Counted from the stretch's first letter, positions 16,892 through 26,834 are shown. The stretch: 64,000 nucleotides of DNA from Thalassospira profundimaris WP0211 (GCF_000300275.1 NZ_AMRN01000006.1:1-64000); one strand, 5' to 3'. Translations and numbers: made by a program. The notes: generated by a model not told the origin, from the sequence alone.

Positions 16892-18079
16892 TCAGGCCGC
16901 TTGTGCCTTGCGGCGGATCGCAAAGGTCGCAACGATCAGCAACACCAGACCAACCGGCAAGGCGGCACTGTAAAGCAGCGTCCCCCATCCGGACCCGGCA
17001 TAGATCGTGCCTGCCGACAGCGATGCAATCGCAACGGTGCCAAATACGCAAAATTCGTTGATCGCCTGCACACGTGCCTGTTCGGACGGACGATAATTTT
17101 CGGTCAGGAACGTCGTCGCACCGACAAACATGAAGTTCCAGCCAACGCCGAGAAGTACCAACGACACCCAGAAATTGCCGATCAGGTCCTGTCCGGCAAG
17201 ACCAACCGCAAGACAGGCAAAGTTCAGGATTGCACCGGCCTGAATAACCTTGAGCGCGCCAAATCGTTTGATCAGGTTGCCGGTAAAGAAGCCGGGCGCA
17301 TACATGCCCACAACATGCCACTGAATGATAAAGGCGGCATCACCGAACGCGTAATCGCAATCAAGGATCGCAAGCGGTGTCGCCGTCATCACAAAACTCA
17401 TCACCGCATAGCCAAGCGCACCTGCAATGATTGCAACGATGACGGCGGGTTGACCCATTACGGTTGATAACGGACGCGCCGGTTCAGGATGCTTGTGTCC
17501 GCGCATGTCGGGCAAACGCAGCTGACCAATGGCGATCACCAACAGGAACTGCAAGCCGATCAGGGCAACGAAGGTGCCAAGAAACGGGATCGTCTCGAAC
17601 CAGTCCCGGGCAAAGCTTGCCAGGTTCGGCCCTATAAAGGCCGAGGCAAGCCCGCCCAGCATGGTGTAGGAAATCGCACGCGCACGAAATTCTACCGGTG
17701 CGGCTTCTGCGGCAGCAAAGCGGTATTGCATGGCGATGGCATTGCCGGCACCAATGCAGGCACATGCCACACAAAGCAGCCAGAAATTGGCGTAGTAAAC
17801 AGCGCCCATACCCGACACTGCACCCATCATGGCAATGGTCGCCCCCATCCAGAACCCGAATTTTCGGCCCATCTTGGCCATGACAACCGCCGAGGGGGCC
17901 GTCATCGCCATCATGGCAATCATCATGAAGGCGACTGGCAGGGTTGAAAGGGATTTGTCACTGGCCAGCGAAAAGCCGATCACAGCGGCGACCGTGAAAA
18001 TCAACGACATCGCGCTGGCAGACAACGCGACGCACAGACTCAAAATCATGATGTTCCGGCGAACTTCCGGGCTCGACAT
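16892..18079 (-). CDS. MFS transporter
   Basis: A 395-residue major-facilitator protein with about twelve membrane segments. The loop 2-3 region carries MAKMGRKFGFWMG (about 73-85), a variant of the MFS signature. Substrate is unknown. It resembles the other MFS carrier at 54141-55319: both have an MTATPLA segment, a W-H-x-x-GM-x-x-P pattern, and an LLGxGWN motif about 100 residues further on. The start at 18079 has GGGAG upstream; an in-frame ATG 51 bases earlier would add a basic tail. The gene is apparently alone. Confidence 0.85.
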   Translation of the reverse strand: MSSPEVRRNIMILSLCVALSASAMSLIFTVAAVIGFSLASDKSLSTLPVAFMMIAMMAMTAPSAVVMAKMGRKFGFWMGATIAMMGAVSGMGAVYYANFWLLCVACACIGAGNAIAMQYRFAAAEAAPVEFRARAISYTMLGGLASAFIGPNLASFARDWFETIPFLGTFVALIGLQFLLVIAIGQLRLPDMRGHKHPEPARPLSTVMGQPAVIVAIIAGALGYAVMSFVMTATPLAILDCDYAFGDAAFIIQWHVVGMYAPGFFTGNLIKRFGALKVIQAGAILNFACLAVGLAGQDLIGNFWVSLVLLGVGWNFMFVGATTFLTENYRPSEQARVQAINEFCVFGTVAIASLSAGTIYAGSGWGTLLYSAALPVGLVLLIVATFAIRRKAQAA

Positions 18080-18212
18080 TCGGGGCTCCCTTCGATGGCG
18101 TTGGTGGCGCCATAATAGTGCTTTGAACAAAACCTGCCTTTGGCAAAGGCTTGCGTCTTGCTCTACAAGTTTGTCCTGTTATATTAAGTCTTCACCTTAC
18201 GGGATAGTATCA

Positions 18213-18326
18213 ATGCACGGCTTTGCCGACAAAAAGTTGAATACCGCCGAAAAAACTGCACGCCAGATTGGCGTTGCGGCGGTTCGTGCTGTCCCGAAAG
18301 TCGCTTTTTTCAAAGAGCGAACTTGA
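18213..18326 (+). CDS. Possible 37-residue small protein
   Basis: A short frame with a basic, Ala/Val/Lys-rich product (MHGFADKKLNTAEK at the start, FFKERT at the end), 107 bases upstream of thrS. It has only a weak GGGA element ten bases before the ATG. It may be a real small gene, a leader peptide or chance, so it is listed with low confidence. Confidence 0.25.
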   Translation: MHGFADKKLNTAEKTARQIGVAAVRAVPKVAFFKERT

Positions 18327-18433
18327 CCTCATCCTGAAATTCCTTTTCTTGTGCATTTACCCCGCGTAAACATGCGGGTCCTATATGTGCATTCCTGAAT
18401 TATGCCCGCAGATAAAGCAGAGTTGAGCCAACC

Positions 18434-20371
18434 ATGATTGCCCTGACCCTTCCCGATGGTGCCGTGCGCGAATTTGACGGCCCGGTATCGGGTTTCGATG
18501 TCGCCAAAAGCATCAGTTCTTCGCTGGCAAAGAAGTCCTTTGCCATCATCGTCAACGGTGAAGTGCGCGACCTCGCGCGCGAGATTGACACTGACGCGAC
18601 TATCGAAATCGTGACAAAGGGCCATGCGGAAGTTCTGCCGCTGATCCGTCACGATTGTGCGCATGTCATGGCCGAAGCCGTCCAGGAACTTTATCCCGAT
18701 ACGCAGGTCACGATTGGCCCGTCGATCGAGAACGGTTTCTATTACGATTTCGCCCGCGAAACGCCGTTTACGCCAGACGATCTGGTGAAGATCGAAAAGC
18801 AGATGCACAAGATCATCGAACGCAACGAACCGATCGTGCGTGAGGTCTGGGATCGTGACGAAGCAATCAAGTTCTTCCTTGATAAAGGTGAGAAATACAA
18901 AGCCGAGATCATCCGTGATCTTCCGGAAACCGAGACCATTACCTGCTATCGCCAGGGCGATTTCATCGACCTGTGCCGTGGCCCGCATGCACCGTCGACC
19001 GGCAAGATTGGCAAGGCCTTCAAGCTGATGAAGGTTGCCGGCGCCTATTGGCGTGGCAATTCGGATAACGAAATGCTGCAGCGTATCTATGGCACTTGCT
19101 GGGAAAGCAAGGAAGACCTGGATGCGTATCTGCACATGCTCGAAGAAGCCGAAAAGCGCGATCACCGTCGCCTTGGCCGTGAAATGGACCTGTTCCACAT
19201 GCAGGAAGAGGCCCAGGGCTCTGTGTTCTGGCATGACAAGGGTCTGAAGCTTTATCGCAAGGTTGAAACCTATATCCGTGATCGCCTTGATGCGGCCGGG
19301 TATCAGGAAGTGCGTACGCCGCAGTTGGTTGATCGCGTGCTTTGGGAAAAATCCGGTCACTGGGAAAAGTTCCGCGAGAACATGTTCACCACGACCCCGG
19401 ATGAAGACGATCCCGAGAAGGTTCTGGCGCTTAAGCCGATGAACTGTCCGTGTCACGTGCAGATCTTCCGCCTTGGCAGCAAGTCCTATCGTGACCTGCC
19501 ACTGCGTATGGCGGAATTTGGCTGCTGTCACCGCAATGAGCCGTCTGGCGGTCTGCATGGCATCATGCGTGTCCGTCAGTTCATTCAGGATGACGCCCAT
19601 ATCTTCTGCACTGAAGACCAGATTGTCTCTGAAACCAAGATTTTCTGTGACCTTCTGAAATCGGTCTACAAGGATTTCGGCTTTACCGACATTCTTGTGA
19701 AATTCTCCGACCGTCCGGAAGTGCGTGCGGGTTCTGACGAGATTTGGGACAAGGCCGAAGCGGCGCTCCGCGAAGCGGCTGAAGAAGCGGGTCTGGCACT
19801 TGAAGTCAATCCGGGTGAAGGTGCTTTCTATGGGCCGAAGCTTGAGTTCGTGCTTCGTGATGCCATCGGTCGTGACTGGCAGTGCGGCACGCTTCAGGCT
19901 GACTTCGTTCTGCCGGAACGTCTTGATGCATCCTATATGGGTGAAGACGGTGAAAAACACCGCCCGGTCATGCTGCACCGTGCGATCCTTGGCTCGCTTG
20001 AACGCTTCATCGGTATTCTGATCGAAAACTATGCCGGTCGTTTGCCGCTGTGGCTGTCACCGGTTCATGCAGTTGTTTGCACCATTACCAATGATGCCGA
20101 CGACTATGCCCATGAAGTCAAGGCAGCACTTGAAGCCAAGGGCCTGAATGTTGAGCTCGATACCCGTAACGAGAAAATCAACTACAAGGTCCGCGAACAC
20201 AGCCATGCAAAGGTTCCTATGATCCTTGCGCTTGGCAAACGCGAAGCCGAAGAAAAAACTGCTTCGGTCCGTCGCATTGGGTTCAAGCACCAGAAGACGT
20301 TTGGCATTGATGAACTTGGTGATGCAATGGCGGCGGAAATCCGCGACCGCGTAATCGAAGCCGACTTCTGA
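18434..20371 (+). CDS. thrS: Threonyl-tRNA synthetase
   Basis: A 645-residue class II aminoacyl-tRNA synthetase charging tRNA-Thr. Domains in order: TGS (1-61), editing domain (about 62-225, with the HxxxH motif [11 protein letters not shown] and the distal CRGPH), catalytic core (about 245-535; [10 protein letters not shown] carries a zinc-ligand Cys, and [10 protein letters not shown] and YGPKLEFVL are also present), and the C-terminal anticodon-binding domain (about 540-640). Length matches the family. It is followed by a terminator. The 5' region (18327-18433) shows no T-box or ThrS-type operator that I can recognise. Confidence 0.98.
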   Translation: MIALTLPDGAVREFDGPVSGFDVAKSISSSLAKKSFAIIVNGEVRDLAREIDTDATIEIVTKGHAEVLPLIRHDCAHVMAEAVQELYPDTQVTIGPSIENGFYYDFARETPFTPDDLVKIEKQMHKIIERNEPIVREVWDRDEAIKFFLDKGEKYKAEIIRDLPETETITCYRQGDFIDLCRGPHAPSTGKIGKAFKLMKVAGAYWRGNSDNEMLQRIYGTCWESKEDLDAYLHMLEEAEKRDHRRLGREMDLFHMQEEAQGSVFWHDKGLKLYRKVETYIRDRLDAAGYQEVRTPQLVDRVLWEKSGHWEKFRENMFTTTPDEDDPEKVLALKPMNCPCHVQIFRLGSKSYRDLPLRMAEFGCCHRNEPSGGLHGIMRVRQFIQDDAHIFCTEDQIVSETKIFCDLLKSVYKDFGFTDILVKFSDRPEVRAGSDEIWDKAEAALREAAEEAGLALEVNPGEGAFYGPKLEFVLRDAIGRDWQCGTLQADFVLPERLDASYMGEDGEKHRPVMLHRAILGSLERFIGILIENYAGRLPLWLSPVHAVVCTITNDADDYAHEVKAALEAKGLNVELDTRNEKINYKVREHSHAKVPMILALGKREAEEKTASVRRIGFKHQKTFGIDELGDAMAAEIRDRVIEADF

Positions 20372-20394
20372 TCGACGTCAGAAACACAACCAAT

Positions 20395-20431
20395 AAAGCC
20401 CGCAAGTCAGATACTTGCGGGCTTTTCTTTT
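20395..20431. terminator. Terminator between thrS and DUF4126 gene
   Basis: AAAGCCCGCAAGT (20395-20407) pairs with ACTTGCGGGCTTT (20413-20425), followed by TCTTTT. It serves thrS and may also serve the convergent gene. Confidence 0.88.
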
Positions 20432-20445
20432 GGCTCAACGTGATC

Positions 20446-21171
20446 CTATTCAGGCGGAAGTTTCGGTTTATCCGATGGTGGCAAAGCCGATCCGCCTGCC
20501 CCGGATAGATTGAGTTTTGGCAGCCCTGTGCCGGTGCTTGCCTGTTGCGCACGCGTTTGGGCATACGCCACGGACGGATGACGCGCATTGCCAAACACCT
20601 GCCCGATAAACCGCCAGATCTTTGGCACCAGCCAGATCAGAAGCAGAACAAACAGGGCAAACAGCACAAAGAAAACCACTGGATGGAAAGCGACTGTGTA
20701 AAGTGCGCCAAAGACAGCCACATCCTCGGCGACTGAGGCGATGCTGTTACTAAATGGTTCAGGTGATGTATTGATTGCCGCGCGGCTGCCGGCCTTTGTA
20801 AAGTGGCTCCCGGCCGCCACCGTCCCGCCAACCAGCAAGGCAATCGCAGTTTGAACGCCGTCGCCCATGCCGGTATCAAGGCCGCTCATGGCGCCGGCAG
20901 CAAGGAGTGCACCGGCAGGAATCCTGATGAAGGTATGAATGGCATCCCAAACGCTATCGACGATCGGTATCTTGTCGGCCACGAATTCGATCATATAAAG
21001 GAACATGGCGAGTGCCAGCACCCACCAGCTTCCCAGAACCTGAAGCTCCGGCGGCAAATCTAGCAGCCCGAAATTGTTCAGAAGACCAAGAATAACCATT
21101 GTGCCATAGAGGTTTACACCACTGGCCCAGGCCCCGCCCATTCCCAGCGCAAGAGTTTCAATTACCCCCAC
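20446..21171 (-). CDS. DUF4126 family membrane protein
   Basis: A 241-residue membrane protein of the DUF4126 family, function unknown. It has about five hydrophobic segments (5-30, 50-70, 85-130 with a Gly/Ala-rich stretch, 155-185). Characteristic is SGVNLYGTMVILGLL near 17-31 and the FVADKIPIVDSVWDAIHTF stretch at about 63-81. A cytosolic C-terminal tail (about 195-241) is Pro, Gly and Ser rich. The start is GTG, with AAAGGG eight bases upstream. Confidence 0.85.
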   Translation of the reverse strand: MGVIETLALGMGGAWASGVNLYGTMVILGLLNNFGLLDLPPELQVLGSWWVLALAMFLYMIEFVADKIPIVDSVWDAIHTFIRIPAGALLAAGAMSGLDTGMGDGVQTAIALLVGGTVAAGSHFTKAGSRAAINTSPEPFSNSIASVAEDVAVFGALYTVAFHPVVFFVLFALFVLLLIWLVPKIWRFIGQVFGNARHPSVAYAQTRAQQASTGTGLPKLNLSGAGGSALPPSDKPKLPPE

Positions 21172-21304
21172 AGATTCCGCCCTTTCAAAGCCATAATTCT
21201 CACCAACAAGTGAACAGGAAAAACGTTCAGTTGTGATAAATCACACTTTCAGCGCGTCCCGACACACGTATTAATGCCAAACCAGATCACAGAAAGGTAC
21301 GACG

Positions 21305-21772
21305 ATGGACCGTAACGGTGAAACCCCAAAAATGATCAAGGCATGTGCTGTTATGATGATGCTTGCCACCCCGCTTCTGACAGGCAACGCTTTTGCAATG
21401 GGCAGTTCGGATAGCTGGAGCTCTGAGGGCACCGACCTTTCCGCTGTTACGGAGCTTGTTGATACCGGCATGTACGACATGGCGATCGACAAGATTGAAA
21501 CCATGCTCGAAGAAGATCCGGAAAATGCCGATCTGTACAATTACCTTGCCTACAGCCAGCGCAAGATGGGTGACTTTGACAGTGCGGCGCAAAACTATGA
21601 ACGCGCCCTGATGATTGACCCTGAACATGTCGGTGCTCTTGAGTATCAGGGCGAACTTTTCCTTCAGACAGGGAAACCTGAAATGGCTCAGGAAAATCTT
21701 GCGCGATTGGAACAGCTTTGTGGCATGGACTGCGAAGAGTACAAAACGCTGGCCAGCAGCATTACCAACTGA
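21305..21772 (+). CDS. Secreted TPR-repeat protein
   Basis: A 155-residue periplasmic protein. The signal peptide (1-31) has a hydrophobic core around CAVMMMLATPLL and an AFA cleavage site. Two to three tetratricopeptide units follow (about 45-78, 79-112 with YLAYSQRKMGDFDSAAQNYERAL, and 113-140), so it probably mediates protein contacts. Two cysteines, CGMDCEE near 138-144, could form a disulphide. AAAGG sits seven bases before the ATG. The promoter region has a dyad TGTGATAAATCACA (21232-21245). Confidence 0.8.
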   Translation: MDRNGETPKMIKACAVMMMLATPLLTGNAFAMGSSDSWSSEGTDLSAVTELVDTGMYDMAIDKIETMLEEDPENADLYNYLAYSQRKMGDFDSAAQNYERALMIDPEHVGALEYQGELFLQTGKPEMAQENLARLEQLCGMDCEEYKTLASSITN

Positions 21773-21793
21773 TCTCTCCCGTTTGACCGCCAA

Positions 21794-21827
21794 GAGAACC
21801 TATTCTTTAGGATAGGTTCTTATTTTT
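21794..21827 (+). terminator. Terminator after the TPR gene
   Basis: AGAACCTAT (21795-21803) pairs with ATAGGTTCT (21812-21820), followed by TATTTTTG. Confidence 0.82.
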
Positions 21828-21881
21828 GCGCGAACACGCCATATGTCTGTCAAAGTTGTACACGAAAAAACAGGAATAAAG

Positions 21882-22265
21882 ATGACCGACGCGGCACTTA
21901 GCAAAAGTTATACTGTGGTTTGCCTGCGCAAGACCGGGAACCTGATGGAGCTCGAGCCGGTATCGGACTACAGCGCTGCCCTGAAGACTGCCAAGGATGC
22001 AATCAGCAGCAAAGGCAATTCTGAAGTACGGATCGTTGAAAACAAGTACGACCAAGATACCCGCAAGGAAAAGAAGCAGGTCATCAAGATTTTGACATCC
22101 GAGAACGCCGGCGGTGCAACGGGTGCGTCCGGCCGATCTTCTCAAAGCCGTGGCATGACGCGTGAAACCGCAAACAAGGCCACAAAAGGCATCATAAATA
22201 TCGTCATCGCCGTAACCGTGCTGATCCTGCTTATCGGGATCATGGTTCCATTGGCCATGCGGTAA
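21882..22265 (+). CDS. Small tail-anchored membrane protein of unknown function
   Basis: A 127-residue protein I do not recognise. The soluble N-terminal part (1-85) is charged, with a KEKKQ stretch near 65. A Gly/Ser linker (about 75-92) is followed by a single membrane helix (about 104-125, IVIAVTVLILLIGIMVPLAM) that ends the protein. The start at 21882 has AGGA seven bases upstream and is preferred over an ATG 39 bases earlier. Confidence 0.65.
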   Translation: MTDAALSKSYTVVCLRKTGNLMELEPVSDYSAALKTAKDAISSKGNSEVRIVENKYDQDTRKEKKQVIKILTSENAGGATGASGRSSQSRGMTRETANKATKGIINIVIAVTVLILLIGIMVPLAMR

Positions 22266-22427
22266 TTATATCTGTCTGCGGTGCTACCCTTCCGAAGGCG
22301 ATACCGCTTGCTTGCTATGTCCCTGATTTCCAAAGACAGCTGATCATCATCGTTGCGTTAGCAGGAGTTGTTTTTGCTGGCGATGAAAGATATAACTTTC
22401 TGTAATACAGCGATGATCAGGTGAAGC

Positions 22428-23816
22428 GTGAAAATCAGGTTTGCGACAACTAACACTCCCCTTCGACGCAACTGGGGAAGAATAACTGCCGCAGCTCTCC
22501 TGCCGCTCCTGACTGCTTGCAGCACTTCTGATTTTTCCGGTCTTTGGTTCGGTTCATCCACTGCCTCGCAAGAACTAAGTTCTCCATCGAACGAACAATT
22601 GCCTGCGGCGGAAAAAACAAGCTTCAACCGGGCCGCCTGTGGTTTGTTTTTCGGCCACACGGCTTCCTCCGGCACCGGAATGCCCAAGGATGGCTCCACC
22701 ACATCCGAACCGATTTCACTTGATCGAAGCCCTGCGGATAACTTCCTTCAGGCGATTTCTTATGACATGGACGGCAACTATGAAAGTGCGCGCAAACTTT
22801 ATGTTTGGCTGACCGCGACGCCGCCCGACGCCAAGATCGATCTCGATTGCGGCCAAGGTGTGCGGCTTTCAGGCAGCATCAACAGCCTAGCCCAACGACG
22901 CCTTGTCACGCTTGATGCATCATCCCCGGAATATGCACGATCCAAAGAAATAGATGCCGTTGTCGCATCCGCCACCGTTGCGCCAGGTCCAGAGTTACCC
23001 AATCCGCCGCAGGTCGAACGCGATCGCCGGTTTTATGAAACCGGTGGCGTGGTAGAGGCAGAACCCGAAGCCCCCACCAGTCCCGTCGTTCGGATGGAGA
23101 TGGAAGTCAGTGAAAACACGGCGCGACTGACGCGTGTTGACCGGCAGACCGCAGCACCCAAAACGACGCCAGAAGCGACGCCTGTCCCCGCCCCTAAGAG
23201 AACCAATGGGCCGGTGACCGGTGGAACGGAAACAGCAGTTTCAAAACTTGCCCCGGTTGCAGCCCCTGCACCAGTGGCTACTCAGTCAGTGCAATCCGCG
23301 GCACCGGTTCGCGTTATTGCTGCGCCAACGATTGCCGGCGACGCAGCATCAACAGAACATAAGGGTGCAATGGTCACATCAAACGCGCGCCCGACTGAAC
23401 AGGGCGAGCTTGATATTGTTGACTCAAAACCCGCGGCACCAATGATCGAACTTCCGATCACCTCGACAGAGCCGGTAGCAACACAAAACGCGATGGCGCC
23501 ATCAACCGGAAACTCGGCACCAGCGGAAACTGCAACCAGCCAAACCACGCAAAGTGGTAGCCCCTACTACGCCGTTCAACTTGCAGCGTATCGTTCGCGC
23601 GGACGTGCGGAAGATGCATGGACGAAGTTCCAAAGCGCATCGCATGGTATGCTGGCTGCCGCAGACCATGAAGTCGTCAGCATCGCGATTGAAGGCAAAG
23701 GTCTGTTCTTCCGGCTGCTAACCGGAATGTATGCTTCCTCCGCTGATGCAACGCAGGCTTGCAACAGCTTGAAGTCTGCCGGGACGGATTGCCTGGTTCG
23801 ACGCGTTAGTCCTTAA
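22428..23816 (+). CDS. SPOR-domain lipoprotein
   Basis: A 462-residue lipoprotein. The signal peptide ends in a lipobox (LLTAC, Cys at residue 31). The mature part begins with a short TPR-like segment (about 105-165) and then a long, low-complexity Pro/Ala/Thr linker (about 185-375). The C-terminal SPOR domain (about 380-460, YYAVQLAAYRSRGRAED and FFRLLTGMYASSADA) binds glycan strands lacking peptide stems, which are enriched at the division septum. It probably acts in cell division or envelope remodelling. The start is GTG. Its end overlaps the convergent gene by 11 bases. Confidence 0.85.
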   Translation: MKIRFATTNTPLRRNWGRITAAALLPLLTACSTSDFSGLWFGSSTASQELSSPSNEQLPAAEKTSFNRAACGLFFGHTASSGTGMPKDGSTTSEPISLDRSPADNFLQAISYDMDGNYESARKLYVWLTATPPDAKIDLDCGQGVRLSGSINSLAQRRLVTLDASSPEYARSKEIDAVVASATVAPGPELPNPPQVERDRRFYETGGVVEAEPEAPTSPVVRMEMEVSENTARLTRVDRQTAAPKTTPEATPVPAPKRTNGPVTGGTETAVSKLAPVAAPAPVATQSVQSAAPVRVIAAPTIAGDAASTEHKGAMVTSNARPTEQGELDIVDSKPAAPMIELPITSTEPVATQNAMAPSTGNSAPAETATSQTTQSGSPYYAVQLAAYRSRGRAEDAWTKFQSASHGMLAAADHEVVSIAIEGKGLFFRLLTGMYASSADATQACNSLKSAGTDCLVRRVSP

Positions 23817-24162
23817 ACCTCTGTCGGGCGGATGCCGCCATCTTCTTAGACCGCATCAATCCATCCGGGCGGGTTTTCCGACCGTGTCTTCGAACGAACC
23901 CCGGCATCTTTCCCAGAAAATATTCGATCTTGGCGTTGTGACGGTAATACCGCCAGCGCAGATGCTGGATAAATCGCCGCGTTCGTTTCGATCCCGCTGC
24001 CAGCAATGGAATACCAAGCGCAATAAACACCATGCCAAAAAATGGTGGCGGCAATGGCAGGAACAAAAGCCCAACCAGCAAACTGAACGCCCCCACCAGC
24101 ATCAAAGCTGTCGATTTCAAATGCTTGAACCTGTGCAAAGCCATTCCATCATGCAGTTCCAT
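23806..24162 (-). CDS. Small membrane protein of unknown function
   Basis: A 118-residue protein with one long or two short hydrophobic segments (about 17-57, including LLVGLLFLPLPPPFFGMVFI, then ALGIPLLAAG). The C-terminal half is strongly basic, with many Arg and Lys. The central Pro-rich turn is reminiscent of PGPGW-type transmembrane proteins, but the match is weak. The start is ambiguous: the next Met is at residue 7. It converges with and slightly overlaps the SPOR lipoprotein gene. Confidence 0.6.
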   Translation of the reverse strand: MELHDGMALHRFKHLKSTALMLVGAFSLLVGLLFLPLPPPFFGMVFIALGIPLLAAGSKRTRRFIQHLRWRYYRHNAKIEYFLGKMPGFVRRHGRKTRPDGLMRSKKMAASARQRFKD

Positions 24163-24307
24163 GGACTTTGGGTGCGGATTATCCGCGTGATCGCGGGTGC
24201 CGCCAAAAGAATGTTCAAAGACATTTGATCAAGACGGGAATTGCTATTGTCCGCTTCTGGAGTACATTGCAGGCATGAACGCAAATTCTTCTTCGGGAAA
24301 TTAAGAC

Positions 24308-24952
24308 ATGTTCTCCGTGCTGAAATCAGACAAACCCAAAATGCCAACCGCTGACACCGCGCTTCCGGGACGCGACGAAACATTGCCGGTTGCCGATGCC
24401 AATATCGTCACTGGCCATCCGATGAAGGGCCCCTTCCCGGATCATCTGGAAATTGCCGTCTTTGGCATGGGATGCTTCTGGGGGGCGGAACGCCTGTTCT
24501 GGAAAGCGGAAGGCGTTTACAGCACTGCTGTTGGCTACGCCGGTGGCTTCACCAAGAACCCGACCTATCGTGAAGTTTGCAGCGGTATGACAGGCCATGC
24601 CGAAGTGGTGTTGGTCGCCTTTGATCCTGCCGTAACGTCCTATTCAGCGCTTTTGAAGCTGTTTTGGGAAAACCACGACCCGACTCAGGGCATGCGTCAG
24701 GGCAATGACATCGGTACACAATATCGGTCCGTGATCTACACCTTTACGCCTGAACAACAGCAAGCTGCTGTTCAGTCACGTCAGGACTACAACGCTGCAC
24801 TGAAAGAAGCAGGTCAAGCCGACGTGACAACCGAAGTCACCGAGGCACCGGAATTCTTTTATGCCGAGGACTTCCACCAGCAATACCTTCACAAGAATCC
24901 GGACGGGTATTGTGGCCTTGGCGGCACTGGTGTTTCCTGCCCGGGTATGTAA
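24308..24952 (+). CDS. msrA: Peptide methionine-S-sulfoxide reductase MsrA
   Basis: A 214-residue MsrA, which repairs methionine-S-sulfoxide in proteins. The catalytic motif GCFWG (nucleophilic Cys at residue 56) follows AVFGM. GYAGG and EVVLVAFDP are typical, and the resolving cysteines lie at the C-terminal [12 protein letters not shown]. The N-terminal extension (about 1-40) is usual for the longer bacterial form. No signal peptide, so cytosolic. Confidence 0.95.
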   Translation: MFSVLKSDKPKMPTADTALPGRDETLPVADANIVTGHPMKGPFPDHLEIAVFGMGCFWGAERLFWKAEGVYSTAVGYAGGFTKNPTYREVCSGMTGHAEVVLVAFDPAVTSYSALLKLFWENHDPTQGMRQGNDIGTQYRSVIYTFTPEQQQAAVQSRQDYNAALKEAGQADVTTEVTEAPEFFYAEDFHQQYLHKNPDGYCGLGGTGVSCPGM

Positions 24953-24996
24953 ACAGCAATCCGACGTAACAAGATAGCTTTGGTCCTTGGAAGAAC

Positions 24997-25018
24997 GCCG
25001 GTCTTTAGACCGGCTTTC
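24997..25018. terminator. Hairpin at the end of the IclR gene
   Basis: GCCGGTC (24997-25003) and GACCGGC (25008-25014) form a 7-bp stem followed by TTTCC on the plus strand. It covers the IclR stop codon and lies 45 bases past the msrA stop, so it may terminate msrA. The T run is short. Confidence 0.45.
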
Positions 25019-25766
25019 CTCCATATTCGCGGCTCAGGTCGGCGCAGACACGGCGTATTTTAAGCCCCAATTGCTCGATATGGTCGTTTGGAATACGGGC
25101 CGCGGGGCCTGAAAGTGATAATGCAGCAATTGGCAAACCCGTTTCATCACGGACAACGCCCGCCACACAACGCAGACCAACCGCGTGCTCTTCATCATCA
25201 AGGGCATAGCCACGCTGACGGCAACGCTCCAGATCCTTTTCAAGAGCTTCCTGGGTTATCAGGGTTCGTTCGGTAATTTTGGGCAACCCGTGCTTTGCTA
25301 CGACCGAATGCAGTTCTTCTTCCGGCAAAAAGGCAAGCAAGGCCTTGCCAACGCCCGAGCAATGCATCAACGCCCGGCGACCGGGTGTGACGAGTGCGCG
25401 CATCATTTTGCGGCATTCCACCTGCGACAGGAAAATGACCTCGCCACCATCTGCGACAGCAAGATTTACCGTTTCACCGCTGTCTTCCATGAGTGCGCGC
25501 ATATAGGGCCGCGCGATCTGGCTGAGATTGCGATTTTTGGTAAATGAATTGCCGACGCTGAAAGCCTGCACCCCGACAAACCAGAGTGTGCGCTCCCCCT
25601 CGAACGACACATAGCGCTCGTGTTGCATAGTGGTCAGCAAACGGTGTGCTGTCGAGGGTGGTAATTTCACCTGATGTGAAATTTCGGTCAGGGTCATCCC
25701 GTCTTCGCTTTCGGCAAGCGCGTTGAGGATACTTAACGCCCGTACCAGTGACTGGACTTGCTGCAT
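25005..25766 (-). CDS. IclR-family transcriptional regulator (AllR/BhcR-like)
   Basis: A 253-residue IclR protein: N-terminal winged helix (about 3-68, MTLTEISHQVKLPPSTAHRLLTTM) and C-terminal effector domain (about 80-250). SGETVNLAVADGG, CSGVGKALLAFL (about 134-145) and EEHAVGLRCVAG are close to the allantoin/glyoxylate-responsive AllR type. AllR binds glyoxylate, as does BhcR. No glyoxylate or allantoin genes are nearby, so the target is unknown. Confidence 0.9.
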   Translation of the reverse strand: MQQVQSLVRALSILNALAESEDGMTLTEISHQVKLPPSTAHRLLTTMQHERYVSFEGERTLWFVGVQAFSVGNSFTKNRNLSQIARPYMRALMEDSGETVNLAVADGGEVIFLSQVECRKMMRALVTPGRRALMHCSGVGKALLAFLPEEELHSVVAKHGLPKITERTLITQEALEKDLERCRQRGYALDDEEHAVGLRCVAGVVRDETGLPIAALSLSGPAARIPNDHIEQLGLKIRRVCADLSREYGGKPV

Positions 25767-25836
25767 TCAGCGACTACTCCCTGTGCGCGGTCGATTTGAC
25801 CGACCATCATTGTCGTGTTCTCTGAATGTTAGGAGA

Positions 25837-26649
25837 TCATTGCGCTGCTTGCACGGACTTTTGGCGGACCCAGACGAAAGTGGTGTACCCGATGAGATAG
25901 ACCGTGGCTGCCCCAAAGGCACACAGCGTGCCCAAGCCAAGCCCAAGAACAGGATAACCAAGGGTCACGGCAAGGATATAGACCCATAGCGCACCCATTC
26001 CCCTCGGAAAGTTTCGAATAACCGTATGCACCGGTTCTGCCCCATAGGTGAAATGAAGGATCAACATCATGGGATAGAGTGTTACGGGGAAACCTGACAA
26101 TAACCCTGCCCAGCGCGGACCAATCCATGCCGCCATGCCGCTGATGACCAGAACGATGATTGCCGCCAGTGAAGCACGAAGCAAAACAACCCGCTTGGTC
26201 AGGCGAACCCGATTGAGAATACGGACATTCTCGATCTTGCGGAAAAGGATGAGTGCGACAACGATCGCAACCAGCAAAATCACCGCCGCCTGCGTCAAGC
26301 TCATCGGTGCGAGCTGAAACAGCCATGAGACAGACAGATAAGTGACAAACGCCCCGAGCGAGCTGATTAGAATCTGTGGAAAGACAGGCAGCCGGACGCA
26401 TTGGCGCGACACAATGAAATAGGCATAGAGGAAGGTTAAGGTCGCAATCAGGCCGGGCAAAGCGTACACCGCGCTTTCACTTGCGAAGGCAACACCCTGC
26501 TCGATTGCGATGAAATACAAAAGGATGGCCGTTCCCAACGGGTAACCTGACAACACGCCGGCGACACGTGGCCCTGCCCGTTCAGCAAGCATCGAAAGCC
26601 CCAGCACCGTTCCGATTGACACGGCAATTTTGGCAAGGATCAGTTCCAA
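25837..26649 (-). CDS. Membrane protein with an internal two-fold repeat, function unknown
   Basis: A 270-residue membrane protein with about eight hydrophobic segments. A motif recurs: ERAGPRVAGVLSGYPLG near 23-39 and WIGPRWAGLLSGFPVTL near 174-190, so the protein seems to be two copies of a four-helix unit. The repeated Gly-Pro-Arg, Ser-Gly-Phe/Tyr-Pro core suggests a transporter with inverted or parallel symmetry. No family is recognised. The start is TTG, with AAGGA nine bases upstream. It is the only gene between the IclR regulator and the chemoreceptor terminator and may be controlled by the regulator. Confidence 0.65.
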   Translation of the reverse strand: MELILAKIAVSIGTVLGLSMLAERAGPRVAGVLSGYPLGTAILLYFIAIEQGVAFASESAVYALPGLIATLTFLYAYFIVSRQCVRLPVFPQILISSLGAFVTYLSVSWLFQLAPMSLTQAAVILLVAIVVALILFRKIENVRILNRVRLTKRVVLLRASLAAIIVLVISGMAAWIGPRWAGLLSGFPVTLYPMMLILHFTYGAEPVHTVIRNFPRGMGALWVYILAVTLGYPVLGLGLGTLCAFGAATVYLIGYTTFVWVRQKSVQAAQ

Positions 26650-26756
26650 CAGCTTTCATCCTTCAAGGCAGATACGATGACATTTTATCAATAAAGTGAC
26701 AGAATCGTTATCTCTTTTCATGCCAAGGGGCAAGCGCAAACACCTGAGCACAAAAC

Positions 26757-26800
26757 AAAAGAAGACGGGCACCAACATAAGGTGCCCGTCTTCTTTTAGC
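26757..26800 (-). terminator. Strong terminator after the mini-chemoreceptor gene
   Basis: A 17-bp perfect stem, with arms 26757-26773 and 26781-26797 and a seven-base loop. Read on the minus strand it continues into TTGTTTTGT. It lies 38 bases past the stop at 26835. Confidence 0.92.
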
Positions 26801-26834
26801 AGATCGATATCGCCGTTTGCCTAGACGTCGACGT

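Noticed and set aside
18329-19978. A 549-codon frame on the minus strand opposite thrS.
   Set aside because: thrS is certain on the plus strand, and long antisense frames are common in GC-rich coding sequence.
21232-21245. TGTGATAAATCACA dyad in the promoter region of the TPR gene, resembling a CRP/FNR site.
   Set aside because: The spacing between half-sites is two bases shorter than the CRP consensus, so I did not list it as a site.
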